Assembly: GCA_002320455.1 (NCBI GenBank)
Contig: DCKU01000097.1
Span: 1 to 12,916, forward strand
Source: Salinisphaera sp. UBA1666
GTDB lineage: Bacteria; Pseudomonadota; Gammaproteobacteria; Nevskiales; Salinisphaeraceae
Reading direction: 5' to 3'
DNA: 12,916 bases
A program made the translations under genes and the position numbers. This document shows positions 6,080 through 12,916 of the stretch, piece after piece (positions within the stretch are counted from its first letter, which is position 1; each line of letters opens with the position of its first letter). The notes below the pieces were generated by a model that did no database searches, was not told where the DNA came from, and was given only the letters and a program-made list of their open reading frames with translations.

Positions 6080-6578
6080 CCCATCGCTAGATGAGACCTG
6101 GCGCTGGCTGACCGATTGCGGTCATGCGGCTTTCGAGCGCCAGGATTTCGAGGGCGCAAGACAGGCACATGCCGGTGCCTTGGCCGAGGCCGACCAGCTG
6201 TTCGGGCTGGCCGACAACCGTCCACCGGCTGCGCTGCTGGCGCCGATGACCTATACCATCGCGGCCTGTAATCTGGCGGCGGTGCATCAAGCCCAGGGCG
6301 CGCCCGAGGCCGCGGGCCGGGTGCTCTGGCGGCCGGTCGAACGGCTGTTACGAACGGCCGAGTGCATGGCCCCGGCACAGCCGCTGGCGATTCATTGCCT
6401 GCGACACTGGCCCAAGGCCGTTACCCACGCACGATTGATGCACGCGGATACGGCGTTTGAGGCAGACCTTGCGCCGCTCCTGAAACGGTTCCAGGTGCGG
6501 CGAAACGCATTGGTTCGCTATGCCTCGCAGACCGGGGCGCCTGGGCCGCAATCCCGCGCAGACGAGCCGCTGCATTAG
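6066..6578 (+). CDS. TPR-like helical protein, unknown function
   Basis: A 170-aa predicted soluble, all-helical protein. The start ATG 6066 has a strong GGGAGGT (6054-6060) five bases upstream; the frame is open to 5919, but that would run through the preceding gene. Residues 6-40 (LDETWRWLTDCGHAAFERQDFEGARQ onward) and 62-92 (TYTIAACNLAAVHQAQG onward) look like two helix-turn-helix pairs of tetratricopeptide type, with the A..F...F..A and NLA.......A patterns. There is no signal peptide, so it is probably cytosolic and a protein-binding scaffold. From memory the layout recalls small TPR-like proteins (OrfX or DUF2753 type) found in iron- or manganese-responsive operons of pseudomonads and vibrios; this is weak recall, not a match. 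It ends 34 bp from metE, tail to tail. Confidence 0.75.
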   Translation: MAADDPSLDETWRWLTDCGHAAFERQDFEGARQAHAGALAEADQLFGLADNRPPAALLAPMTYTIAACNLAAVHQAQGAPEAAGRVLWRPVERLLRTAECMAPAQPLAIHCLRHWPKAVTHARLMHADTAFEADLAPLLKRFQVRRNALVRYASQTGAPGPQSRADEPLH

Positions 6579-6612
6579 GGCGGCCGTCTTAAGCCGTCAT
6601 CCTCGCCCCCGA

Positions 6613-8895
6613 CTATGCTGCACTGACATAACGAGCACGTATACGCCCTGCGGCTTCTATCATGTTCTCTAGTGCGGGTTTGACCTCGGCCCAGCCGCGG
6701 GTCTTCAAGCCGCAGTCGGGGTTGACCCAAAGACGGGCCACCGGGAGTACGTTGATCGCTTTTTCGAGCAGCTCGACCATTTCATCCACGCTGGGCACCC
6801 GCGGGCTGTGAATATCATAGACGCCCGGCCCGATCTCGTTGGGATAGGCAAATGCCGCAAAGGCGTCCAGGAGTTCCATCTGCGAGCGTGAGGTCTCGAT
6901 CGAGATACAGTCGGCGTCCATGGCCGCAATGGCTTCGATGATGTCGTTGAACTCCGAGTAGCACATATGGGTATGGATCTGTGTGCTGTCGGCGACGCCG
7001 CCGGCGGCCAGGCGAAAGGCAGCAGTGGCCCAGTCCAGATAGGCCGGCCAGTCGCTTCGGCGCAGCGGCAGGCCTTCGCGAAACGCGGCTTCGTCACACT
7101 GAATCGCGGCCAGACCGGCTTTTTCCAGGTCGCAGATTTCATCGCGAATAGCCAGGGCCACCTGTTTGACGGTGTCGGCGCGCGGCTGGTCGTCGCGTAC
7201 GAAGGCCCACTGCACCATGGTGACCGGGCCGGTGAGCATCCCTTTCATGGGCTTTCGCGTGCGCGACTGGGCATATTTTGACCATTTTACGGTCATGGCG
7301 GTGGGCCGTGAGACATCGCCGTAGATGATGGGCGGTTTCACATAGCGCGAGCCGTAGGACTGCACCCAGCCGAGTTTGGTGAACGCATAGCCTTCCAGCT
7401 GCTCGCCGAAGTATTCGACCATGTCGTTTCGTTCGAATTCGCCGTGCACCAGCATGTCGAAGCCCATGTCTTCCTGCATGGCCACGGCCGTATCGATTTC
7501 GGCGGCCAGAAATGCGTCGTAGTCGGCATCCGAGACGCGCCCTTTCTTGTGGCCGGCGCGGGTCTGGCGCACCGTTTGGGTCTGCGGGAACGAGCCGATC
7601 GTGGTGGTCGGCAGCGCGGCCAGCTTGAGCTTGGCCTGCTGCTGACGGGCGCGCTCCGGGTAGGCCGAGCGCCGTCGATAATCGGCGGCAGTGAGTGCGG
7701 CCACGCGGCGCTGCACGAGATCGTTATGAATCAGCGTCGAACGGGCCCGGTGATGCATGGCCCGCTGGTTGTCCGCGGCCACGGCGTTGTCTACTACGCC
7801 ATCCGCCGCGCGGGCCAGAAACACGATTTCAGCCAGTTTTTCTTCAGCGAAGGCCAGCCAGTCGCAGAGTCCGTGGGCCAGCTGGGTTTCATGGCGCAGC
7901 GTGACCGGGCTGTGCAGCAGCGAGCAGGAGGGCGCAATCTGTAACCGCTCGCTCGTCACATGCGCCTGGCAGGCGGCTAGGATCTCGCGGGCAGCGCCCA
8001 GGTCGGTCTTCCAGATATTGCGACCGTCCACCAGGCCGAGCGAGAGCGTGCGTCGATCGCCGATGCCGGCCGCCAGCGCGGCGGCTTCGTCGCGCCCGCG
8101 CACGGCGTCGACGTGCAGGCCGGCCACCGGCAGGCCCAAGAACAGCGCCGTATTATCTCGCAGCTCGCCGAAATAGCTCGCCAGCATGATCTTGATGCCC
8201 GAGACCGCAGCCAGCCGGGCATAGGCGGTTTCGATGACCGCGCGTTGTGTATCGGTGAGATCCAGCGCCCCGATTGGCTCGTCGATCTGCACCCAGTCTG
8301 CGCCCAGTTCGGCCAGCCGTTCGAGCACGTCGACATAGACATCGGTTAAGGCGCCGGCCAACGAGAACTTGTCCAGTCCCGAATGGTCAGTGACTTTGCC
8401 CAGGCTGAGATAAGTGGCCGGGCCGATAAGCACCGGGCGGGTATGAATACCTTGATCCCGGGCCTCGACGAACTCGTCGAATATCTTGCTAGCGGCCAGC
8501 TTGAAACTCGTTTCGGCGCTGAATTCCGGCACCAGATAGTGGTAATTGGTGTCGAACCACTTGGTCATCTCGCAGGCAATCGCGCTATCGGTGCCGCGCG
8601 CCATCGAAAACGCTACATCGATTCCGGCGTTTGCCCCGTCCCAGTCAAAGCGGGCGGGCACATTGCCGAGCAGGCAGGCCATGTCCAGCATGCCGTCATA
8701 GAACGAGAAATCATTCGACGGGATGACATCGATACCGGCCGCGCGCTGTTTGTTCCAGTTGGCAGAGCGCAGTTCGGCGCCGGTTGCGAGCAGCGCCTCG
8801 CGCTCGAGCTGCCCGGCCCAGTAGGCCTCCGTCGCTTTTTTGAGTTCTCGGCGTTCGCCGATACGGGGAAATCCCAGATTGCTGGCCTGTGCCAT
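6613..8895 (-). CDS. metE: Cobalamin-independent methionine synthase (5-methyltetrahydropteroyltriglutamate-homocysteine methyltransferase)
   Basis: A 760-aa enzyme (E. coli MetE is 753) that transfers the methyl group of 5-methyl-tetrahydrofolate polyglutamate to homocysteine, the last step of methionine synthesis, in the cytosol. The N-terminal domain begins ASNLGFPRIGERRELKKA. The C-terminal domain has TTTIGSFPQT and HGEFERNDMVEYFGE. Zinc ligands are His643 and Cys645 (HTHMCYSEF), Glu667 and Cys728 (NPDCGLKTRGW), and the catalytic His is about 696 (DIHSPRVPS). All are two positions on from E. coli numbering. The frame is open to 9018, but ATG 8895 starts the homologous MAQASNLGFPRIG. The Shine-Dalgarno is weak. 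It is divergent from metR across 105 bp, the usual arrangement for MetR activation. No cobalamin riboswitch is seen. Confidence 0.97.
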   Translation of the reverse strand: MAQASNLGFPRIGERRELKKATEAYWAGQLEREALLATGAELRSANWNKQRAAGIDVIPSNDFSFYDGMLDMACLLGNVPARFDWDGANAGIDVAFSMARGTDSAIACEMTKWFDTNYHYLVPEFSAETSFKLAASKIFDEFVEARDQGIHTRPVLIGPATYLSLGKVTDHSGLDKFSLAGALTDVYVDVLERLAELGADWVQIDEPIGALDLTDTQRAVIETAYARLAAVSGIKIMLASYFGELRDNTALFLGLPVAGLHVDAVRGRDEAAALAAGIGDRRTLSLGLVDGRNIWKTDLGAAREILAACQAHVTSERLQIAPSCSLLHSPVTLRHETQLAHGLCDWLAFAEEKLAEIVFLARAADGVVDNAVAADNQRAMHHRARSTLIHNDLVQRRVAALTAADYRRRSAYPERARQQQAKLKLAALPTTTIGSFPQTQTVRQTRAGHKKGRVSDADYDAFLAAEIDTAVAMQEDMGFDMLVHGEFERNDMVEYFGEQLEGYAFTKLGWVQSYGSRYVKPPIIYGDVSRPTAMTVKWSKYAQSRTRKPMKGMLTGPVTMVQWAFVRDDQPRADTVKQVALAIRDEICDLEKAGLAAIQCDEAAFREGLPLRRSDWPAYLDWATAAFRLAAGGVADSTQIHTHMCYSEFNDIIEAIAAMDADCISIETSRSQMELLDAFAAFAYPNEIGPGVYDIHSPRVPSVDEMVELLEKAINVLPVARLWVNPDCGLKTRGWAEVKPALENMIEAAGRIRARYVSAA

Positions 8896-8948
8896 GGATT
8901 GACTCAAGGTCTTTGAATGTCGCCTCGTACTGTGACGTTTGCCCGGCA

Positions 8949-8971
8949 TGAAAAATATCGATATTTTTTCA
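8949..8971. promoter_or_regulatory. AT-rich palindrome in the metE-metR gap (probable MetR site)
   Basis: Bases 8951-8968 form a perfect 18-bp palindrome (AAAAATAT-CG-ATATTTTT), flanked by TGAA on the left and TTCA on the right, so that the whole 8949-8971 begins TGAA and ends TTCA. MetR of enterobacteria binds TGAA-N5-TTCA; here the half-sites are further apart. A second dyad, TCAA-GGTCT-TTGA (8904-8916), lies just before metE. Both sit where a LysR-type activator of metE and autoregulator of metR would bind. Confidence 0.5.
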
Positions 8972-9000
8972 ACTAACGATCTGTTTTTGTCATATGTCCA

Positions 9001-9891
9001 GTGATTGAACGTGCGCATCTGGCTATCATTCGTCAGCTCGGGCGGGAGGGGTCGCTGACCGCTGCTGCGCGCTCATTACATTTGTCACAGTCTGCGTTGA
9101 GTCATGCCATTCGCCGCCTGGAAGTTCAGGCCGGCAGCCAGATCTGGCGGCGCGAAGGGCGGCGCGTGGTGCTCACCCCCGCCGGTGAACATCTACGCGG
9201 GGCTGCCGAGCGGCTACTTCCGCAGCTTGATCGCCTGGACGATGCGCTTTCTGATTTTGCCGCCGGCGATCAGGGAGAGTTGCGCATCGGCATGGAATGT
9301 CATCCGTGTTATCGCTGGCTGCTGCGGGTGGTTGAACCGTTTCTGGACCGCTGGCCATGCGTGGATCTGGACGTGATTCGACAGTTTCAATTCGGCGGGA
9401 TGGCTGCGCTGTTCCAGCACGAGATCGATATCCTCGTTACACCCGATCCCATCGCGCGCCGCGGCGTAACGTTCACACCGGTCTTCGACTATGAACAGGT
9501 ATTGGTTATCGCGGCCGACCACCGATTTGTCGACCGGTCTTGGGTTGCCGCAGAGGATCTCGCCGAAGAGACGCTGTTGACTTATCCGGTCGAGCCCTCG
9601 CGCTTGGACATATTCAGCGAGCTGCTTCGCCCGGCCGGCGTCATGCCGCGGCGGCACAAGACGCTGGAATCCACCGACATCATGCTTCAAATGGTGGCCG
9701 CGAATCGCGGCGTGGCCGCACTGCCACGCTGGCTGGCCGACGAGTATCGCGAGCGGTTGGCGCTGGCGACGTTGGGCCTGGGACACCACGGTATCGCCAA
9801 ACAGATTCATCTGGGTGTTCGACATGCCGACGAAGCCAGCCGCTTCATCAGCGATTTCATCACGCAGGCCGGGCAGGCGCGTCTGCGATAA
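9001..9891 (+). CDS. metR: LysR-family regulator of methionine synthesis
   Basis: A 296-aa LysR-type transcription factor. A winged helix-turn-helix lies at about residues 18-37 (SLTAAARSLHLSQSALSHAI). The effector domain contains GELRIGMECHPCYRWL (92-107) and FDYEQVLVIAADHRF, both diagnostic of MetR, which senses homocysteine and activates metE. The GTG start at 9001 gives MIERAHLAII, matching the family N-terminus (MIELRHL). An ATG seven bases earlier is out of frame and stops at once. There is no evident Shine-Dalgarno, so expression may be low. It is divergent from metE. The next plus-strand gene begins 151 bp later and is probably separate. Confidence 0.95.
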   Translation: MIERAHLAIIRQLGREGSLTAAARSLHLSQSALSHAIRRLEVQAGSQIWRREGRRVVLTPAGEHLRGAAERLLPQLDRLDDALSDFAAGDQGELRIGMECHPCYRWLLRVVEPFLDRWPCVDLDVIRQFQFGGMAALFQHEIDILVTPDPIARRGVTFTPVFDYEQVLVIAADHRFVDRSWVAAEDLAEETLLTYPVEPSRLDIFSELLRPAGVMPRRHKTLESTDIMLQMVAANRGVAALPRWLADEYRERLALATLGLGHHGIAKQIHLGVRHADEASRFISDFITQAGQARLR

Positions 9892-10042
9892 CCCACAACA
9901 ACTGTGGATAACGTTGTGTGCATACCGCGTAAGCCCCGACAAGGCTTGGCTTTGCGATTGTTGGTTAAGAAGTGATCAGACGCGGCTCGGAGAATGTCGC
10001 GATATGCTGCACGGCCAAGTAGCCACGTAGTCGAGCCTCTTC
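9892..10042. other. metR-araC intergenic gap with a perfect DnaA-box sequence
   Basis: TGTGGATAA (9903-9911) is the exact complement of the DnaA box TTATCCACA. It lies inside nested inverted repeats CCACA/TGTGG and CACAAC/GTTGTG (about 9893-9918). No U-tract terminator and no clear promoter are visible. A single box is not an origin and may be chance. Confidence 0.3.
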
Positions 10043-10789
10043 ATGAACGCGTCAACGACAATCACAACGCGTCGTTACGATGGGCGCCCTCAACGTCACC
10101 TACACGGCTACGCCCAGGCGATATTGCCGGTAGCCGGTCGTATGGCCGTGGATGTTCAAGGACGCTCATTTGAAGCCGCGCCGGACCGCGCGCTGCTCAT
10201 TGGCCCGCACGCCGTTCATGATTTCGAAGCGGATGCCAGTGCGCGTTTCGTGGTGCTGGATATCGGCAAAGCAGATCTGGTCGGCCGCTTCTTTACCGAA
10301 CCGCTGGCCAGCCGCGCGATCGACGCACAGGCAGCCGGCTATATCGCGTTCCTTGCCACAGCGCCGATGGGGAGCCAGCGCCTGGCGCAATCGCCATCGG
10401 CGGCCGCTTTGGCCTTGGAGCTACTGGAATCGTCGTCGATCGATACGAAACGGACCGCCCGACAGGCCGGACTCGACGATATTTATCGCCGACTCTGTGC
10501 CGATACCGCCGGACAACTGACCAACACCGACCTGGCCGATACGCTCTATCTGTCCACCCGGGCGTTCCAGCGCGCGTTTAAGGCACGCTTTGGACGCAGC
10601 CCGAAGCAGGTACAGATAGAGGCGCGGTTGAGCGAGGCCGCTGCGCGCCTGGCAAGCGGTACGGCAAGTGTCGGTCTGATCGCCGAGGCGGTCGGCTACG
10701 GCGATGCATCGACTTTCATCAAGCGCTTTATGGCCCGCTACGGCGACACGCCGCAACGCTACCGCCAGCGGGTCCGAAAAGCCCTATGA
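10043..10789 (+). CDS. AraC-family transcriptional regulator
   Basis: A 248-aa regulator. The N-terminal part (about 15-75, HLHGYAQAILPVAGRMAVDVQG, LLIGPHAVHDF) has the look of a cupin-type ligand-binding barrel. The C-terminal AraC DNA-binding domain (about 145-245) has two helix-turn-helix units, near 162-181 (TDLADTLYLSTRAFQRAFKA) and 209-230 (SVGLIAEAVGYGDASTFIKRF), ending with the conserved YGDTPQRYR. The effector is unknown. It lies 80 bp upstream of an EamA exporter on the same strand, and AraC-EamA pairs are common, so it probably controls that gene. The ATG at 10043 has a poor Shine-Dalgarno but gives a normal family length. Confidence 0.88.
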   Translation: MNASTTITTRRYDGRPQRHLHGYAQAILPVAGRMAVDVQGRSFEAAPDRALLIGPHAVHDFEADASARFVVLDIGKADLVGRFFTEPLASRAIDAQAAGYIAFLATAPMGSQRLAQSPSAAALALELLESSSIDTKRTARQAGLDDIYRRLCADTAGQLTNTDLADTLYLSTRAFQRAFKARFGRSPKQVQIEARLSEAAARLASGTASVGLIAEAVGYGDASTFIKRFMARYGDTPQRYRQRVRKAL

Positions 10790-10869
10790 CGGGGCGTCTT
10801 TGTGCCATGTAGGCGGGGGCCGGCACTGCGACAATTGCCGCTCGTAATGCGAGTCTATGGAGAGCTGAC

Positions 10870-11784
10870 TTGTCTAGCCCGACGCCAATCCGCTGGCCGG
10901 ATATTGCCCAGGTCATGGCCGCTGCTGCTCTCTGGGGCGGTCTCGGGCCCATGGCGCGTGCGCTTTATGCCGGCGGCTTTACGGCCGGTGAAGTGGCCGC
11001 ACTTCGTATCGGTATCTGTGCGCTGATTCTCATCGCCGCCGCGCGACTGTGGTTGGGCGCTGCCCGGGTGATCTGGCGCCGTGAGCCCGGCTGGGCGATC
11101 GCTCATGCGGCACTGGGTGTGGTGGCCTACAACCTGTGCTTTTTCGCTGCCATACACGAGATCGGCGTCGCCCGGGCGGTCACATTGCTCTACAGCGCGC
11201 CGATCTGGGCACTCGTGTTTTCTTATCTGGTGCTCGGTGAGCGGCCTACCACTCGACAGATCGTATTGGCGCTGGTGGCCTTGGCCGGCGTGCTGCTCGT
11301 CGTCGGCGTGTTCGATGCCGCCGGCGCCTTGTCGCCGCTCGGGGCGCTACTGGGGCTGGCGGCGGGTGCGGCGTACGCGCTGTACCCGGTGCTGGGCCGC
11401 AGACTGATGCGGCGTGCCTCGCCCGGCGCGGTGATGGCCTCGTCGTTCGTGCTGGCCGCTGTAATGCTCGTGTTCTGGCCGACCAGCTGGCACGCCGTGG
11501 CACGGCTCGTGGCGAGCGCTTCCTGGTCGACGATCGGGCTGCTGGCCGGAATCAGCGTGATCGGCACGCTGCTGGCCTATGTATTGTTCACCCGCGGTCT
11601 AACGAGCGTGCCGGCGGCGACCGCTGGTGTGGTAGCCACCGTTGAGCCGGTCGTCGGCATCCTCCTGGCGGCCGTGCTGTTCGATGAGCGTTTGGCGATC
11701 GACCAATGGGTCGGGGTCGCGCTCATCCTGATCGCCAGCGCTGCGAGTACCCCGCGCCGACGTCGCGCTACTTGCGCAACATGA
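10870..11784 (+). CDS. EamA/DMT-superfamily transporter
   Basis: A 304-aa inner-membrane protein with about ten hydrophobic segments in two EamA repeats (about 10-140 and 152-292). Each repeat ends with the typical motif: YSAPIWALVFSYLVLGERP in the first and VEPVVGILLAAVLFDERL in the second. Members export amino acids, metabolites or drugs; the substrate cannot be read here. The TTG start at 10870 is chosen because GGAGAG lies five bases upstream and it gives a full first membrane segment (VMAAAALWGGLGPMARAL). The short basic tail (PRRRRAT) fits the positive-inside rule. It overlaps coaA tail to tail by 17 bp and is probably regulated by the AraC protein before it. Confidence 0.9.
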   Translation: MSSPTPIRWPDIAQVMAAAALWGGLGPMARALYAGGFTAGEVAALRIGICALILIAAARLWLGAARVIWRREPGWAIAHAALGVVAYNLCFFAAIHEIGVARAVTLLYSAPIWALVFSYLVLGERPTTRQIVLALVALAGVLLVVGVFDAAGALSPLGALLGLAAGAAYALYPVLGRRLMRRASPGAVMASSFVLAAVMLVFWPTSWHAVARLVASASWSTIGLLAGISVIGTLLAYVLFTRGLTSVPAATAGVVATVEPVVGILLAAVLFDERLAIDQWVGVALILIASAASTPRRRRATCAT

Positions 11785-12712
11785 CCTGCTCGACCGCGTG
11801 TTCGGCGCCTTTGGTCAGAATCAGACTGGCGCGCTCGCGAGTGGGCAGGATGTTATCGACCAGATTCTTTTCGTTGATATCGCGCCAGATGCGATTGGCC
11901 GTGGCCTGGGCCTCGGTGTCCGATAGATCGGCGTATTTGTGGAAATACGAGTTGGGATCGGCAAAGACGCTTTCACGCAACGTCATGAAGCGGTTCAAGA
12001 ACCACGCGTTCAGATGATCGATGTCGGCATCGACGTAGATCGAGAAATCCAGAAAATCTGAAACGAAGACGTGATCGGCGTTCTGAGGGTAGTCCATGCC
12101 GGATTGCAGTACGTTCAGGCCTTCCAGGATGACGATATCCGGCTGGTCGACCATCTGAGAGCGATCACTCAAGACGTCATACATCAGGTGTGAATACAGC
12201 GGCACCTCGAGACGGGGCGCACCCGCTTTCAGCTCCGAGACAAAGCTTAGAAGGCGTGCGATATCGAACGATTCGGGAAAGCCCTTGCGGCTCATCAGGC
12301 CGCGCTCGTCCAGCGTGGCGTTGGGATAGAGGAACCCATCGGTCGTCACCAGCGCTACCCGACGCGAGGTAGGCCAGCGATCCAGAAGCGCCTGGAGCAC
12401 GCGCGCGGTGGTCGATTTGCCCACGGCCACACTGCCCGCGATGCCGATGACGAACGGCGGCCGGCGGGCCTGGTTGCCCAGAAACTGGTCCAGCGTGGTC
12501 GAGCGCTGTTGATGCGCGCTGGCATACAGATCCAGAAGGCGTGCCAGCGGCAGATAGATCTCGGCCACCTCGGCCATTGAGAGCTCTTCGTTGATGCCGC
12601 GCAGGGTGTCGATTTCGTCGGCCTCGAGCGTCATGGGCACGGCGTTGCGAAGCGCGGCCCACTGCGCTCGTGAGAAATGCATGTAGGGGCTGTAGGCCGC
12701 CTTTTGGGGCAT
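11768..12712 (-). CDS. coaA: Pantothenate kinase, type I (prokaryotic)
   Basis: A 314-aa cytosolic kinase that phosphorylates pantothenate with ATP, the first and rate-limiting step of coenzyme A synthesis; the E. coli enzyme (316 aa) is feedback-inhibited by CoA. Walker A is GSVAVGKST (93-101). Other CoaA stretches are TTDGFLYPN, GFPESFDIARLL, PLYSHLMYDV, LEGLNVLQSGMDYP and the C-terminal NILPTRERASLILTKGAEHAVEQV. ATG 12712 gives MPQKAAYSPYMHFSRAQW, aligning with the E. coli N-terminus; a TTG seven codons upstream (12733) is less likely. The Shine-Dalgarno is weak. The gene runs against eamA with a 17-bp overlap of coding ends, so neither has its own intergenic terminator. Confidence 0.96.
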   Translation of the reverse strand: MPQKAAYSPYMHFSRAQWAALRNAVPMTLEADEIDTLRGINEELSMAEVAEIYLPLARLLDLYASAHQQRSTTLDQFLGNQARRPPFVIGIAGSVAVGKSTTARVLQALLDRWPTSRRVALVTTDGFLYPNATLDERGLMSRKGFPESFDIARLLSFVSELKAGAPRLEVPLYSHLMYDVLSDRSQMVDQPDIVILEGLNVLQSGMDYPQNADHVFVSDFLDFSIYVDADIDHLNAWFLNRFMTLRESVFADPNSYFHKYADLSDTEAQATANRIWRDINEKNLVDNILPTRERASLILTKGAEHAVEQVMLRK

Positions 12713-12779
12713 AACGAAATCCGATGACGTCAAAGGCCGCAGTGTAACGGTCTTGCACGCCGGCGGGTGCGCCCGGTGC

Positions 12780-12916
12780 TAGGGCCTGTTGAGGTTTCAT
12801 ACGAGCGCCGCGTTGGAGACCGCAAATCGTGTCCTGCAAGGCGCGAGTCGCCGCACCGTGGCGTGCCACGATCAAGACTCGCAACGCCGCAGGGCGCCCC
12901 TAGTCAATTTTTTATG
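12780..12916. repeat. Probable dispersed intergenic repeat, cut by the window end
   Basis: After TAGGGCCTGTTGA (12780-12792) comes a compact symmetric structure. CCTGCAAGGCGCGAGTC (12833-12849) is an imperfect inverted match of 12876-12893, with CGTGGC-GT-GCCACG (12857-12870) at the centre. No reading frame crosses it convincingly. TAGGGCCTGTTGA followed by such a cruciform resembles, from memory, short non-coding repeats of gammaproteobacterial intergenic regions. Only one copy is visible, so repeat status is inferred. Confidence 0.45.

Noticed and set aside
5824..6378. 184-codon minus-strand frame opposite the unknown pair
   Set aside because: The composition is Pro/Arg-rich, there is no Shine-Dalgarno, and it opposes two frames with strong ribosome-binding sites. 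It is less likely coding, although the pair itself is uncharacterised.
8896..9000. Cobalamin or SAM riboswitch before metE
   Set aside because: The gap is only 105 bp, with no B12-box-like or SAM-motif pattern; the divergent metR explains control.
8896..9018. 41-residue N-terminal extension of MetE
   Set aside because: It would run through the divergent promoter region into metR; homology begins at ATG 8895.
9892..10042. Replication origin suggested by the DnaA box
   Set aside because: There is only one box, no AT-rich unwinding region, and no dnaA, dnaN or gidA neighbours.
12177..12884. 235-codon minus-strand frame overlapping coaA
   Set aside because: It lies in another frame of the clearly identified coaA and has no family features.

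Overview
The window looks like a chromosomal segment from a GC-rich gammaproteobacterium. CoaA, MetE and MetR all resemble the enterobacterial and pseudomonad forms, and the outer-membrane porin shows a Gram-negative cell. The mix would fit a marine or halophilic lineage such as Salinisphaera or Halomonas, but that placement is only a guess. No phage, CRISPR or intact insertion sequence is visible.

Layout. Bases 3-79 are tRNA-Arg(ACG) with encoded CCA and an intrinsic terminator. A gene-free stretch (121-439) follows; it carries a cluster of hairpins and an inverted copy of the tRNA T-arm. Then, all on the minus strand, come an OprB-type porin (440-1633) and a four-gene metal ABC transporter of the SitABCD (Mn/Fe) type, transcribed in the order binding protein, ATPase, permease, permease (5518 down to 1836), with 4-base gaps or ATGA overlaps throughout.

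Upstream of sitA is a 342-bp divergent control region. On the other side, on the plus strand, lie two overlapping unrecognised genes: a 72-aa Arg-rich protein (5861-6079) and a 170-aa TPR-like helical protein (6066-6578). The two divergent promoters share a nearly identical block, a TACAAA -10-like hexamer followed at once by TTAGCC-AA-w-GCTTA. I infer that one regulator, most simply a metal-responsive one, controls both the transporter and the unknown pair. This is the most interesting part of the window: a candidate metal-starvation module with two uncharacterised proteins and a dedicated porin.

The rest is conventional. metE (cobalamin-independent methionine synthase, minus) and its activator metR (plus) form the classic divergent pair around a long AT-rich palindrome. 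An AraC-family regulator is followed by an EamA/DMT-type exporter on the plus strand. The exporter overlaps tail to tail with coaA (pantothenate kinase, minus). The last ~140 bases contain a strong imperfect inverted repeat that looks like part of a dispersed intergenic element cut by the window end.
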